Below are positions 47,201-58,752 of a stretch of DNA of 64,000 nt, one piece after another. A model generated the notes under the pieces. That model did not search any database and was not told the origin of the DNA. It worked only from the letters and a program-made list of their open reading frames with translations. The stretch comes from Silene conica. Taxonomy: Eukaryota; Streptophyta; Magnoliopsida; Caryophyllales; Caryophyllaceae. The position numbers were made by a program, and so were the translations under genes. Within the stretch, counting starts at the first letter, position 1; each line of letters opens with the position of its first letter. Location: positions 33,671,501 to 33,735,500 of the forward strand of contig CM055315.2 of NCBI GenBank assembly GCA_029255685.2, written 5' to 3'.

Positions 47201-47636
47201 ATGTCTGTTTTCTTTTGTCGGAAGGGAGTCGCATGAGAAGTCTTTATGTAGACGTGTTTGAAACCCCGGTCGTTGTTATGATGCAATGATGATATACTAA
47301 TTATGCTAATTAACATTTGTATAAGCTAGTTGTTTCAAATGACGATTGGTTCGCAGCCTTAGATGAAGCCTTTTTATGTAGGTTAGTAACTAGCAACTAT
47401 GAATGAGTTTCCTTAATGAATAAAAACATTTCAATAAACTCTTCCACCTTGTAGACTATAACCAATTTTCAATTTTGGAGGAACATCCTCTGAGACGATT
47501 TTGTGGGAAATACAAGTATTAGAGCCTTAGGGAATGTTTGCCTTTACTTGTCATTAGACGAAAGAGGATTTTAACTTGTGCATTGAGTGATGACTGATTA
47601 TCCTTGGTTCAATCAGCTTGCAATGACGATGTGTGA
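44297..47636 (+). CDS. NFD6: NUCLEAR FUSION DEFECTIVE 6-like mitochondrial protein
   Basis: Exon 1 is 44297-44451 and encodes MATMAAARSVFRSSSVRSA and on to SSRIFR. It is an Arg/Ser/Ala-rich N-terminus with no acidic residues, typical of a mitochondrial presequence. Intron 1 (44452-44758) is GT-AG. Exon 2 is 44759-44880 and encodes CPAELSSCLESMQPFHTATA, then SALMTSMLAVTCRSSSWAPD, the conserved core of plant NFD6-like proteins. A terminal exon at 47617-47636, after a CAATCAG acceptor, adds ACNDDV and a stop, for 98 aa; that ending fits the family as I remember it. Other acceptors would end the protein earlier, for example PDG* at 46055. Arabidopsis NFD6 is mitochondrial and needed for nuclear fusion in reproduction. 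The gene looks intact. The choice of last exon is inference. Confidence 0.82.
46883..47280 (+). repeat. First copy of a ~400-bp duplication at the NFD6 3' end
   Basis: From CATTGAGTGATGACTGATTA through GTCGCATGAG this segment matches 47580-47990 with many substitutions and small indels. It lacks the bases between GGTTCA and ATG that carry the ACNDDV-encoding exon in the second copy, reading GGTTCAGATGATATGTGATAA instead. Splicing to this copy would give DDM and a stop. Confidence 0.8.
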
Positions 47637-47990
47637 TAAATGCTTGGAGGATTGGACGGAGTTTTCAAACACCCTTTATCAAAGGGAAACTGCTGATAAA
47701 TTTTTTTTTGCCAGATTGCTGATAAATTGGATTCTGGAATGTATACTGACTGTGTAACATTGTGCTAAACCTTTTTGGAGCAGCTGTCTTTGTTTTTATC
47801 CCTTTTTGCATTTGCTTGAGGAGTGGTGGTTAAACCTTTTGGTCAGAATTTGGATGAATCTAGAAGACATCTGTATTGAATTGTCTGCATGCATTTCTTG
47901 CCAACTGATGTTTTTTACTAGTTTCCTTTTGTCTGAGTTGATTTGTCGAAATGGAGTCGCATGAGTAGTCGTTATGTTGATGCGTTTGGG
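47580..47990 (+). repeat. Second copy of the NFD6 3' duplication, with the terminal exon
   Basis: Partner of 46883-47280. It holds CAATCAG followed by CTTGCAATGACGATGTGTGA, the proposed last coding exon, then the 3' UTR-like sequence GCTTGGAGGAT. It also has an extra AAATTTTTTTTTGCCAGATT stretch near 47698. Confidence 0.8.
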
Positions 47991-49225
47991 ACTCCAAGGG
48001 ACCGGTTACTCAATCACTACCCTTATCCAAGGGACCCGTTACTCGATCATAGCATTGTTCCATTGTTTATAAACATTTGATTAATCCCTAGCATGGTCTC
48101 TTGTTTATAACCATTATTATTTGGCATCTAAATTACCAAAGTAGTGAGATTGGGTACATTTGGTTCCATAAGCATCTACAAACAAAACATACACAATCCA
48201 AATAAGAGAATGTCATAGCTTCAGGCTTCTCTAATCACACTCCACTAATTCGCCACCTGACTCACAAGGCAACCGCTCCATTAGGGAAAGGCAAGGTATT
48301 CACGAAAACGTGGTGATATAAAAATTCTCAAGGGTAGTAGTACAACTCAGATAAAATAATTACTTACTTGTAACGGATAGACGTTCGGGACGAAGGAAGA
48401 CTATGTCAGCATACACGTTTAAAGACTGAGTCTACACTAAGATAGTGCACAAAGACAAGATGATCGAGCATAAGCACGAAAGGGAATATGATGATGAAAA
48501 GAATAACATGAAATATTATGAAAAGTTTAGATATGAATATCCAAGGAAAGTTTTTGAATAACGAGGTTACTCTAAAGACACTAGAAGCAAACGATGTAGG
48601 ACAGTATGAGAAAAAAAAAATTTCTTTCTAATATGTTAATCCAATATGCTGGTAGGAGCAGCATATTGAACCCTAATATACTATTTCAATATGCTATTAA
48701 CCAAACACTCTAAATAGCATATTGGTAAGTCAAACATGCTAAATCTCTCAAATATGCTGAAATTTGGCCAATATGTTGTTTACCAAACAGAGCCTATATG
48801 TTAATTTCACGGGTTTTAGGATTAACAATTTGACTATTTCAATTTAAACGTGCACGGGTTAAAATTTTACTTTTGTCCCTAATTACTAACTAAAGCTTTG
48901 TACTTAATGAACCATAGGTCAAAATTTCTACTTTAATATGCATGGGTTTCACTAAATGAAAAACGGGTTTAACAATTTGTATAAGTGTGCAATTATTCAG
49001 ATTCATGCATTTCCACTACTTTCCGTGTTAATTTTTATCCAAATAATTTTATTTCATCTTATACAAGGCAAACTTTTTTAAAGCCGCCCAAGTAACAAAA
49101 CATAGTAAAACTCAACATTAGCCGAGAAAATGACATATTATATTAGAATTTAGAAGTACTTAGTTAATTGACCCTAAAGTATCATTTATGTTAAATGCAA
49201 ATAAATTTTTTAATTCACATTTATA
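47991..49225. other. Intergenic, with repeat remnants
   Basis: No gene is seen. From 48630 to 48795 there is an AATATGCT-rich stretch ending CCAAACAGAGCC, like the ends of some plant MITEs. The phrase AACGTGCACGGGTT at about 48846 resembles Helitron-type termini. Borders are not clear. Confidence 0.4.
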
Positions 49226-49812
49226 TAGGGATGTCATTGGGGCGGGTATAAGTGGATATCGCCCCGCACCCGCCCCAGTTGGGGCGGGGATGGGTAGAGC
49301 TTTGGCGGGTGGTGGGGCGGGGACGGTTACGAAAATTATACCCGCCATGGGTAATGGGGCGGGGATGGTTTTTGCGTGTTACCCGCTTTATACCCGCCTA
49401 CCTGTCAATTATTACAAAAATTAATACCGTTAATTACGATAATTTTACAAATAATATTTGTTATAATTAAGACGTAATGTTAAAAATAGCTATTTTATAA
49501 AGTATTTTATAAACCTCTGTGGTAAATAACTAAAATTATATAAACAAATTTCTGAAAATAGAAATTAATAGTGATTAAACCAACTTGTACGAAAAAATAT
49601 CAGAAAATTTTTATGGTATAGCGGGTTAATGGGTAGGTGGGGCGGGGATGGTTTTGGAAACTTGTACCCGCCATGGGTGGTGGGGCGGGGATGGTTTTGG
49701 AAACTTGTACCCGCCATGGGTGGTGGGGCGGGGATGGGTACGATGTTTTCTTGATGGGTACGGGTACGGGGGAACCTATATCCAGCACCGCCCCGCCCCA
49801 ATGACATCCCTA
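49226..49812. mobile_element. hAT-type MITE, 587 bp, TSD CATTTATA
   Basis: The left end TAGGGATGTCATTGGGGCGG mirrors the right end CCGCCCCAATGACATCCCTA. CATTTATA is duplicated exactly at 49218-49225 and 49813-49820, the 8-bp TSD of hAT elements. Inside, a unit of about 43 bp (GGGGCGGGGATGGTTTTGGA, then AACTTGTACCCGCCATGGGT) is repeated in tandem at 49640-49735. There is no transposase; the ORFs come from the GGGGCGGG repeats. Confidence 0.93.
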
Positions 49813-50014
49813 CATTTATATAATCTTAAATATGACTTTATAACACAATTATTACATATGCAAATTAAATTTGTTAACAAAAAAAGAAAGTTATTTTACT
49901 ACTTTACTTTAAAAGTTATTTCCAAAGATAATTAAATTTAGAAGGAGATAATAATTAGTGTACAAACTAATCTAAAATATTTACATTTTCGTATAGTAGC
50001 AAATTTTTGAAAGC

Positions 50015-50047
50015 TTACTCGTGCAATTTGCACGGGTTTAAGACTAG
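50015..50047 (+). mobile_element. Candidate Helitron 3' end
   Basis: The hairpin CGTGCAATTTGCACG (50020-50034) is followed after about 9 nt by CTAG at 50044-50047 and then T. This is the layout of Helitron 3' termini (short palindrome, then CTRR, target T). The 5' end (TC after A) was not located, so element length is unknown; it may include the hAT MITE at 49226. Confidence 0.45.
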
Positions 50048-50299
50048 TAATTGTATAAAATGATTCGTTCACAAAATGTTTTAATATTTATTTTTCGCAT
50101 TTTTGTTTATTGTAGTTTGATACCCATGGGTATCAATCTCATACCCACCCCTCTCTTAGGGTATGGGAAACCCATACCTCATGGTTTGAGGTATGGGTAT
50201 GAAACCCTCAAATTTGCTAACCAAACACTTTGTATGGGTTTGGTTTATTCCAAACCCATACCTTATACATTTTATGATTGAACCAAACACCCCCTTAAT

Positions 50300-51206
50300 T
50301 CCAATATTTTTAAAAATTGGCATGATCGATTAGGTCACCCTGGAACAACAATGATGCGTCGAATTGTAGAAAACTCACATGGACATCCTTTAAAGGGTTT
50401 GAAAATCTTATCCATTGACGATTGTCCATGTGATGCTTGTTATCAAGGAAAATTAATAATCAAACCATCTTTTTCAAAAGTTGGTGTTGAATCTCCTAAT
50501 TTCCCTCAACGAATTCAAGGCGACATATTCATCCCAGCAGTGGTCAATTTTGCTATCTTATGGTCCTAATTGATTCTTTAACTAGGTGGTCTCATGTTTG
50601 TCTACTTTCAACTCGTACCGTTGCATTTGCAAGGCTCCTTGCACAAATTATTAGACTACGAGCTCAATTCCCAAACTTTAATATCAAATCTATTCGTATT
50701 GACAATCTTAATATGCGTCTTATGGATTGATTGGCCAAAGTGGGAAGAAGCAATCCAAGCAGAGTTTAACTTATTAACAAAGAGAAAAGTTTTTGGTTCA
50801 ATTGTTGAAACTCCTAAAAGTATAAAACCCGTCGGATACAAATGGGTATTTGTACGAAAAGACAACGAAAAGAATGAAATCGTGAGATATAAAGCTCGAT
50901 TAGTTGCTCAAGTTTTTTCACAAAGACCGGGAATTGATTATGAAGAAACTTATTCCCCGGTAATAGATGCAATAACATTTCGTTTTTTGATTGGTTTGGC
51001 AGCTTCAGAAAGGTTTAATAAGCGTCTTATGGATGTTGTCGATCACAACCTATCTTTATGGATCACTTGATAGTGACATTTATATGAAAATCCCTGAAGG
51101 ATTTCGTATACCTGAAGAAAACAAACCTAATGAACGAAATATTTACTCTATTAAACTCCAAAGAGCTCTATATAGATTCAAATCCCGAGACAACATGGGC
51201 AATTAG
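50300..51206 (+). pseudogene. Copia pol fragment (pre-integrase, integrase, RT)
   Basis: In order: WHDRLGHPGTTMMRRIVENS (GAG-pre-integrase); CDACYQGKLIIKPS (zinc-binding end); then, in broken frames, VLIDSLTRWSHVCLLSTRTV and ARLLAQIIRLRAQFP (integrase core). A jump follows at about 50730 to WPKWEEAIQAEFNLLTKRKV and VGYKWVFVRKDNEKNE, the RVT_2 start. Near 51060 it reads TYLYGSLDSDIYMKIPEGF. About 1 kb between integrase and RT is missing, and stops and shifts break the frame. No LTRs were found. Dead fragment on the plus strand. Confidence 0.85.
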
Positions 51207-52970
51207 ATAGAGTAATACATGGATGAGAATTACATGACAAAGTTAGGTGAATAAATGTTCTTTTAAGCTCTTTCATGATCTTGTAATTTTCGGACTCTCA
51301 CGATACGCTCAAGCTCGAGATTATATTTGAAAAGGATATATATGTGATAAATCGCTCACCTAACCTCGACTTATATGAATGTGTCCACAATTTAGTATGG
51401 TAATGAATTAAAAAACTAAAACTAAAACTAAAAACATTAATTATAATGCAAGTATATGAGATGAAGCCGAAAATAAGAAGAAGGTAATATTGTGAGGGTA
51501 AGAAAAGAGAACAAATGTATTATGGATAGTAGAGCTAAGTTAAGCTAACAACTAACCAAAGTATGCATAAATGCTCATCAATCCAATTTCTAACCCAAAA
51601 TCAAATATCAAATATCAAATGTCAAGCCAAAAGTAATGTATTGACTATTTTTTCTTTCTCAAAACATAAGTTAATTTCCCAAGTGTTTGAATATGATAAA
51701 GCGTGGAAAATACCTTTTTTTCCTTTTCTCATTTCTTTTTTTTTCTTTTGAAAACATATATGAATATGTTTCCTTTTTTTCATCATTTTTTTCTTTTCTT
51801 TTTCTACGGAAGTTAGCAATACCGTTCCTTTTGCCAACTCACAATCAATATTGTTACAAAAATCGCAGTATTTGAGTAATGTTATTAGAGAATACTATTA
51901 ATTTACCAAAAAATTTAATACTAAATACTAAATGCAATTATAAATTAACTGTAAATGCAAAGTATTAGAATTTCATTTTAAAAAAAAATAAAAAAATAAG
52001 CTATTCGGTACGTCTCATGAAATGAAACTTATGTCGGCTTTATTTTTTTTCAGTTTAAATTGTTGAATTAAACTTATATCTGCTGAAATAAATTTAGAGG
52101 AGCTATATTTTCTTAATTTCCATAATTTCTTACTTTGTATTTATGATATGAGAAATTGTTGTTTTTGTTCAAGACATTTAACAAATTTATTTTGTGGGGA
52201 TTATATTGTCTTTGTATCTGGAGTTTTCTATTTAGTTACTCATCCAACTTTTACTCTATATTACTATATTTCTCTAAAAAAATGTGATTTTTTGATGACC
52301 ATTTTTCTACCTCAACTATGGAAGCAAGTAGATGGGAAAAGTGCAAGAAATATATATCACATATTAGTATGTGTACATGAAGAAAACAAAATTACATGTG
52401 TAATGTGTGCACTTTGAAATGTGTGCGCTTTGAAATAGGTATAAGTTAGATTTTGAAATGGGTATAAGCCAAGTTTGAAATGGATATGGATCATGTTATG
52501 GATAGGGTTTAGGGGTGGATTATGGATCAGGTATGGATATGAATAATAAAAAATGGTGGATTGGATATGGATCATCAATTTTTGGATGTGGATCGGATTT
52601 AGATATGGATCGGTGATCCACTAAAATTGTGGATTAGATATGAATTCTTTGAAAACTGATCCAAACCGATCCACTATCATCTCTACAAACGAGGGATGCA
52701 ATGAAATATAGAAAAGTAATACAAGCTTACATATTAGAAAGAAGATGCAAACAAAAGATCAGAAATGTAGAACATATAAAACCATTGATTCATAATCTCA
52801 TTTATGCTCACAAAACCAGCAACATTATCTCTTATACCACAGCCAAATATTTAATTACCCCCCACCCCCCAATCACTTCCTGGAGATAGAAAAACCTAAT
52901 TTCAGAAGGTCCACCATGACCAAAGCCCACTAATATGTCCTCTTGAACATATTTCAATGGTACTCCCCGC
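51207..52970. other. AT-rich intergenic, possible hAT-like end near 52686
   Basis: There is no gene. A GGATATGGATCA-rich stretch (52480-52680) ends ACCGATCCACTATCATCTCTA. Its reverse complement, TAGAGATGATAGTGGATCGG, resembles hAT MITE ends, but no matching left end was found. Confidence 0.35.
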
Positions 52971-53209
52971 TCATTCTTTCACCATATTAACCAATTCATA
53001 CTCAACGAGCGACAAATTATTATCCTCTTTCACTTCAAAGCTAGCAGACTCTGTGACCTCAACACAGCCCCATTTGTCCACGGCTAGTCTCATAGACCTT
53101 TTAAACATGTCAATTGCATTGCGTAGGATCACTGTAGCACCTGGCTGCATGAGGTCAACTGTGCAAAACAGAGGTGTCAGAATGCATCAACACCATCACT
53201 TTGGTTGAA

Positions 53210-54670
53210 TATCGATGTAAGACTATTTTTGACATGACACAACAGTTAAGACACTTAATTTAAAAAAAAACATGAAAAAAAACTGTCAATCAATGATGGA
53301 TGAGAAGTTCATATGTAAGAACTCACAAAAGGAAAGGAAACAATTTTAATCAAATTCCCCAAATACTGAAAATTGTGGAATTTTGGAGGAAGTAATACTT
53401 CTGTAGGAAGAGGTGAGAATGACACATCTACCCACAAACAAAGTGTCCTCTGCCTTTCATTCTAACATAAGTATAGTGTCATAAGATAAAAACACTAAAC
53501 CTTTGTTTGGATAACAAAATAGGAGGGAAAGGGAGCGGGATAGAGGGAAAGGAATGGGAGGGAAATGGCTATTACCCCCCAAAACTTTCCTATGTTGGCA
53601 GTGACTTTCATTAGGCTTGTTTGGACTAGGAGAACTTGAGAAAAAGGGAAGAGCCAGGGATACAAAATACCTTGTTTAGTTAGTTACTAGCAAATAGGGT
53701 AAAAGAGATCAGAATCCCTCCACATATGAAAGATTTGGCGGGAAAATATCTTACGCCATTCCCCCTTGTTTTCACTCCTACTTTTATATTCAAACTCAAA
53801 CACGCTCTTAATGGTGTGTTTGGATAGCAAAAGTAGAGAAAAAGAGATGTGAGGGGGAAGGAGGGAAGAGAAAAGGAGGTAAGGGAAGGGGAAGACAAAT
53901 GGTAACCCATCAATGCCTCTTTAAATGGAAATCGGAATTCACTTTCTCTTCTAGAAAAAATACCCGACATACATTTCCAATTATAGAAGGCAAAGAAGAC
54001 AAAGAATAGAAAGAGGCATTTGCAAGCAGTAGTAAAAACTGACCAGTACACAGACGCAGAAACAGAGCAACATTAGCAAAACAAACAACTAGTACTGAAT
54101 TTCTGCCACCTAAATGCGATTTTGGTCAATGTCTCACTCCTGCCAGTTAATAGATGAAAAATAAAGATAAAAGAAAAGGTGGATGATCAATATGGATGAT
54201 AGATTGGTTCGCATGGATGATGGAGCATTAGCATTCAACAATCCATTGCATTGGCACACAATTCAACTAAGATAAACCAAATTTGTGTCGTGCATCTATT
54301 CATAAGAAAGGCAAGTAAAATGATTCTCAGGTTGGTCGATCCATTCATTTGAGTGGCGGTATAATTAAACAGGATTCAAAACCCATTAACCTTGGAACAA
54401 CTGTTGTGGCTACCTTTTCACAAAAACAAACCTCACTGAAAGGGTACTTATAATCATCACTGCCGCCAAGCAAAGAAACTGGCCTAATGTCTACGTTACC
54501 TCCACTAATTTAACAGGAAAAGAACGCATAAATACTCGCAATCCAACAGCAAATCAAATAATGAAGAGATTGTGTGACTAAATATCCCATCTACCATAAT
54601 TTAATTGAAAGCACAAAAAATGGTATTGCCAGAAGAAGAGACACACAATACGTGACAAACACAAGAATAA
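53210..54670. other. Intron of the OB-fold gene, non-coding
   Basis: No coding exon is visible here. Two phrases of the type GTTTGGATAACAAAA/GTTTGGATAGCAAAA (53505 and 53818), each followed by G/A-rich runs, suggest repeat remnants. The rest is unremarkable. Confidence 0.5.
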
Positions 54671-55137
54671 ATCTAAAGAAGAAGATAATTAAAAATGCGC
54701 GAAAGTGGTGATTAGCTAAAGAAGAAGATAATTAAAAATGCGCAAAAGTGGTGATTAGCCCCATAACTTTCGGCAATTGTGAAATTAAGCCCTATAGGTA
54801 CAAATGTAGCAATTAGGCCCGTAACTTTGACAAAAATGAAATCCAACCCTATTTTTGATTTTAACATAAAATATATCATTAACTCATTTTATATTTATAT
54901 TCATTGTACGTTAAATAATTTTTAATATTTTACAAGAATTTAAATAATTTATTAACTCATAGTTTTTATATAGGATATTTTAAATATTTTAACTAGTTTT
55001 AATATAATTGATATACATATAAAATTACTTTATCAGTTCTAAATTTTATGTAATATTATTTTTTTCACAAAATGTGTAATAAATTTCATAGAAATGATAA
55101 GGGTGTAACAACTTTTATTGTATTGATAAGTTGTATA

Positions 55138-55922
55138 TGTTAGAAAACTTGTGCCTTGAATTTGTGTCGAAGACGGAAAGACAAGAAGAGCATTGAGAAC
55201 AAAGAAAAAGAAAAAGACATGTGATGAGACACGCATCACCGAAGTCAAAATTGGAAATCCGTAGTGTTGCAATGCTACGTTATTTGCTCCAATATGATTA
55301 CAGTGGTTGACTTTGATTTGGGTTCTAAGTTTCAAGCGTCTTTCTTTGGTATTTGTTTTGGTTAGTAATTAGGAAATTAATTATTAATTTCCTATTTTGA
55401 TATATTTCTTTATTAGTCTAGATATTTTATCTTGGGTGGAATAACTATATAAAGACTCAAGTTTTATTCTAGATTAATTAAGAGAGAGATTTGAGAGCAC
55501 AATAAAGAGGGTCAATTTGTGAGGTTCCTTCCGGAGAAGAAAACTCAGTTTGTCTCAGGCCCTATTATTAAGGTTCGTCTGTCTTTGAAGATTGGGGGAG
55601 TTTGTTTAGATCTTGGTTGGCCTCAAGATAATTTGTCCTCCGTCTTATTTGGGTAGTCTCTTTTGTTCCCTTTGAGACTACCATATTTGTTGGTAGAATA
55701 GGGTATACTTTTGGCTCATATTGAGCGCGTGTGTACCGGTCTACTATTGTACTATTTTCTCCATTATAGTGAAGTTTGATCTCCTTGCAGGGTGGACGTA
55801 GCAAGTTATTTTACTGGTGAACCACGTAATTCCTTGTGTCAACTTTATTTACATTTGTTATTTATTATTCTTATCACCTTATCAATTAACTATTTGGGTA
55901 ACGGGACGCCTCCGTTACAACA
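55138..55922 (+). repeat. 5' LTR of the Copia element
   Basis: TGTTAGAAAACTTG...GTTACAACA, 785 bp. A TATA-like CTATATAAAG lies near 55447. Confidence 0.93.
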
Positions 55923-56016
55923 ATTGGCACCAGAGCTAAGGTTCTGATTTGGGATCTGCTTCCGCGTTAGTTGTCTTTTAGGCGTTATTTGGGTTTCTTG
56001 GTTTTCAGGTGAAAAG

Positions 56017-58015
56017 ATGTCGGGAACGAATGTTTTGAATGTTGAAAAGTTCACTGGGAGAAATAGTTTTGGGTTGTGGCAGTTAAAGATGAGAGCTTTG
56101 CTTAGACAGCAAGGTGTCTGGTCTGTTATCTCAAAGGCAAAGTCAGCAGGTAGTTCGACTGATGCAGCAAAGACAGCAAAGACAGATGCAGAAGTAGTCT
56201 TGGAAGAAAAGGCTCATTCTTTAATTCTGTTATGTTTATCTGATCATGTTATGATTGAGGTTGCCGATGAGGAAACTGCTACAGGTTTGTGGTTGAAGTT
56301 AGAATCTTTGTATATGACAAAGACTCTATGTAACAACCCGACCCGCCACCGTCGTAACACAACCCCAATAAGATGGGTGCACACTTTTTGGCCCATTATT
56401 TGTCCTCACTTAAGCCCAAAAGCACAAGGCCTTGTTACTAAGTGGTGGGTGGAAGTTATTATAAACATATCACAAGCCTCACATTCTACCGATGTGGGAC
56501 AACTTTCCTCTCATACTCTTGGGGTGTTACAAACTCCCCCACTTAAAGAACACAACGTCCTCGTTGTGCCTCAAACTTGACCACAACCAGGGCCAGAATC
56601 CTCCCCCGCTAGGTGTGTGACCCGGGTACTCCCGACCACAGGCTCACCACACGGTCGCAGGGTCGCTCTGATACCATTTGTAACAACCCGACCCACCACC
56701 GTCGTAACGCAAACCCAATAAGATGGGAGGTAAGCATTTGGGCCCATTATTTGTCCTCACTTAAGCCCAAAAGCACAAGGCCTTATTACTAAGTGGTGGG
56801 TGGAAGTTATTATAAACATATCACAAGCCTCACATTCTACCGATGTGGGACAACTTTCCTCTCATACTCTTGGGGTGTTACACTCTAACCAGCAAGTTGC
56901 TTCTTAAGCAGCGTTTGTTTGCTCTTCGTATGCAAGAAGGTACGTCTCTCAAGGACCATCTAGACAGTCTTAACTCTATTTTACTTGACCTGCGTAATTT
57001 AGATGTTAAGGTAGATGATGAGGATGCTGCCTTGATTTTGTTAGTTTCTTTGTCAAATTCGTTTGAGACTTTTGTGGAGTTTTTTGTTGTTCGTAGAGAT
57101 TCTTTGACCCTAGAGGAGGTGAGGTCAGCACTTCACACTAGGGATTTGCGCCGAGTAGCGTCAGGTGGTGGTGTTGCAGACAGTAGTCCTATGGGGCTTG
57201 TTGCTGATTCGGGGGGTTCTAGTAAGGGTAAAGCCAAGTCTAAGGGTCCACGTAAGAATGTCTGCCATTACTGCAAGGAATCCGGTCATTGGAAAAATCA
57301 GTGTCCTAAATTAAAGGAAGCTGGTGTTTCTGCCGTTGCACAAAAAGTTGCCAAATATGATTCTGAGGAAGATTATGCTCTCGTTGTTGATGTTGCTCCA
57401 CGTTCTTTGGATAGTTGGATTTTGGATAAGGGATGCGTTTATCATATGTGTCCTAATAGGGAATGGTTTGATTCTTATAAAGCTTCACAAGGGGATAATG
57501 TTGCCATGGGTGACGGGTCTATTTGTGAGGTGCTTGGAGTTGGTACTATTCGGGTTAGGATACGTGATGGTGTTGTTGTCTTCCTAGAAGGTGTTAGGCA
57601 TGTTCCACGTTTAAAGAGAAATCTTGTATCACTTGGGATGTTAGTTGATCAGGGCTACACTTTTCAAGGTGATGGTGGGTCATTGTGCGTTAGTAAGGGT
57701 TCTTCTGTTGCTTGGAGAGGTGCTAAGGAAGGAACTGTTTATGTCCTTCAAGGCACTGTTCTGACTGTTGGAGCATCAAGTAATCGTTCTTCTGTCTCTC
57801 TCGAGTCTAAGTTGGGGCATATGCATCTTGGACATGTGAACGATACTTTGAAGCACATCCAGTTTGGGTCACTTGGTGATATTCTGGATATTTTGGATTT
57901 GGATAGCTTTAGTGAGAATGGTGGTGTTGACGGTAAGGTGGAGTCTATTCCGGTACAGGTCAAACTACAAGGTTCTCAAGACAAGCTATCAACTTTTGTC
58001 TCGTCGCCTCAATGA
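56017..58015 (+). pseudogene. Copia gag-protease frame interrupted by a TRIM
   Basis: The frame starts MSGTNVLNVEKFTGRNSFGL (56017), runs to LESLYMTKTL at 56328, and resumes after the TRIM (56888) as TSKLLLKQRLFALRMQEG in the same frame once one CTCTA copy is removed. This is a UBN2-type gag. The zinc knuckle CHYCKESGHWKNQCP (CX2CX4HX4C) is at about 57262. The protease loop is SWILDKGCVYHMCP at about 57415: the catalytic Asp is kept but the usual DTG/DSG is DKG. HMHLGHVNDTLKHIQ (about 57820) is the start of GAG-pre-integrase, after which the frame runs into unrelated sequence and stops at 58015. Gag assembles particles and the protease processes them; the altered loop and the insertion argue against function. 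Confidence 0.88.
56329..56882 (-). mobile_element. TRIM element in Copia gag, 554 bp, TSD CTCTA
   Basis: LTR-like repeats lie at 56329-56531 and 56679-56882 (TGTAACAACCC...GTGTTACA), with CTCTA at 56324-56328 and 56883-56887. Inside, reading plus, are AACTCCCCCACTT (complement of the polypurine tract) and GCTCTGATACCA (56664-56675, complement of the tRNA-Met primer site), so the element is on the minus strand. The two LTRs are not alike throughout: near 56376 one has GGGTGCACACTTTTTGGCCC, while near 56727 the other has GGAGGTAAGCATTTGGGCCC. Confidence 0.94.
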
Positions 58016-58752
58016 GGCGGTCTGCGCCCCATGAGGTGGGGCGGTTTGGGGCTCCAGGTGGAGCTGTTGTGACTCTTGAAAGAGAGTCGTTGGGATCTCG
58101 TAAGGGGTCATTTGAAACTTCGACGGGAGTTTATTCTTTGGAGCTTTTGGGTTGGACTTGCTAGTCTAACAGTTTGTACCTTTGATGGAGGTAATTTGTG
58201 CTCGCTTAGAATGTTTGGTTTCGACTTGAGTCTTGTTGCCTTGGTGTAGGCATATTTGTGGTGGTCATGACACCTAGTATACTCAAGTGAGACATTTGTT
58301 TTGTTCGTGGCGTTTGTGTTCTTAGGGACAGTTTGGTACGACGGTACATCTAGCCACGTAATTTGAAGGAGATTTTGTTTTGGAGTCTTGTGTGTGTTGT
58401 TTTGGTACACCGTTCCATCATAGTGACATTGGGTATCTCATATATTTGTGTTGGCGTTTGGTAGCTTTTGGTCTCTTTGGAGTTTGCTACGTTTGGCCTT
58501 CCTAGTGGTATGAAGATATATTGGTTACTTAGTACATTTGGTAGTTTCAGCTTACTACATTGGGTACTTCGTATATTGGTCACGTTTGTTGCACACTTGA
58601 TTCGTTTGTCCTTTTTTGCGAGTTGTGTTCAAGTCAGAATGGAGACTATCGGGACAGATAGTGACTTGAGGATCGATTCCGTTAAAGCTGATTTGGGTTT
58701 GGTTCTTCTATGTTGAGTTCGCTTTATGGGTAATTCAAGTCAAGGTGGAGAT
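58016..58752 (+). other. Non-coding tail of the Copia internal region
   Basis: No integrase, RT or RNase H motif is present. It begins with two small hairpins (CGCCTCAATGAGGCG and GCCCCATGAGGTGGGGC at about 58006-58043). It ends with the polypurine tract before 58753. Confidence 0.7.

Noticed and set aside
49160-49810. Gly/Pro-rich ORFs on both strands
   Set aside because: They fall in the GGGGCGGG repeats of the hAT-type MITE.
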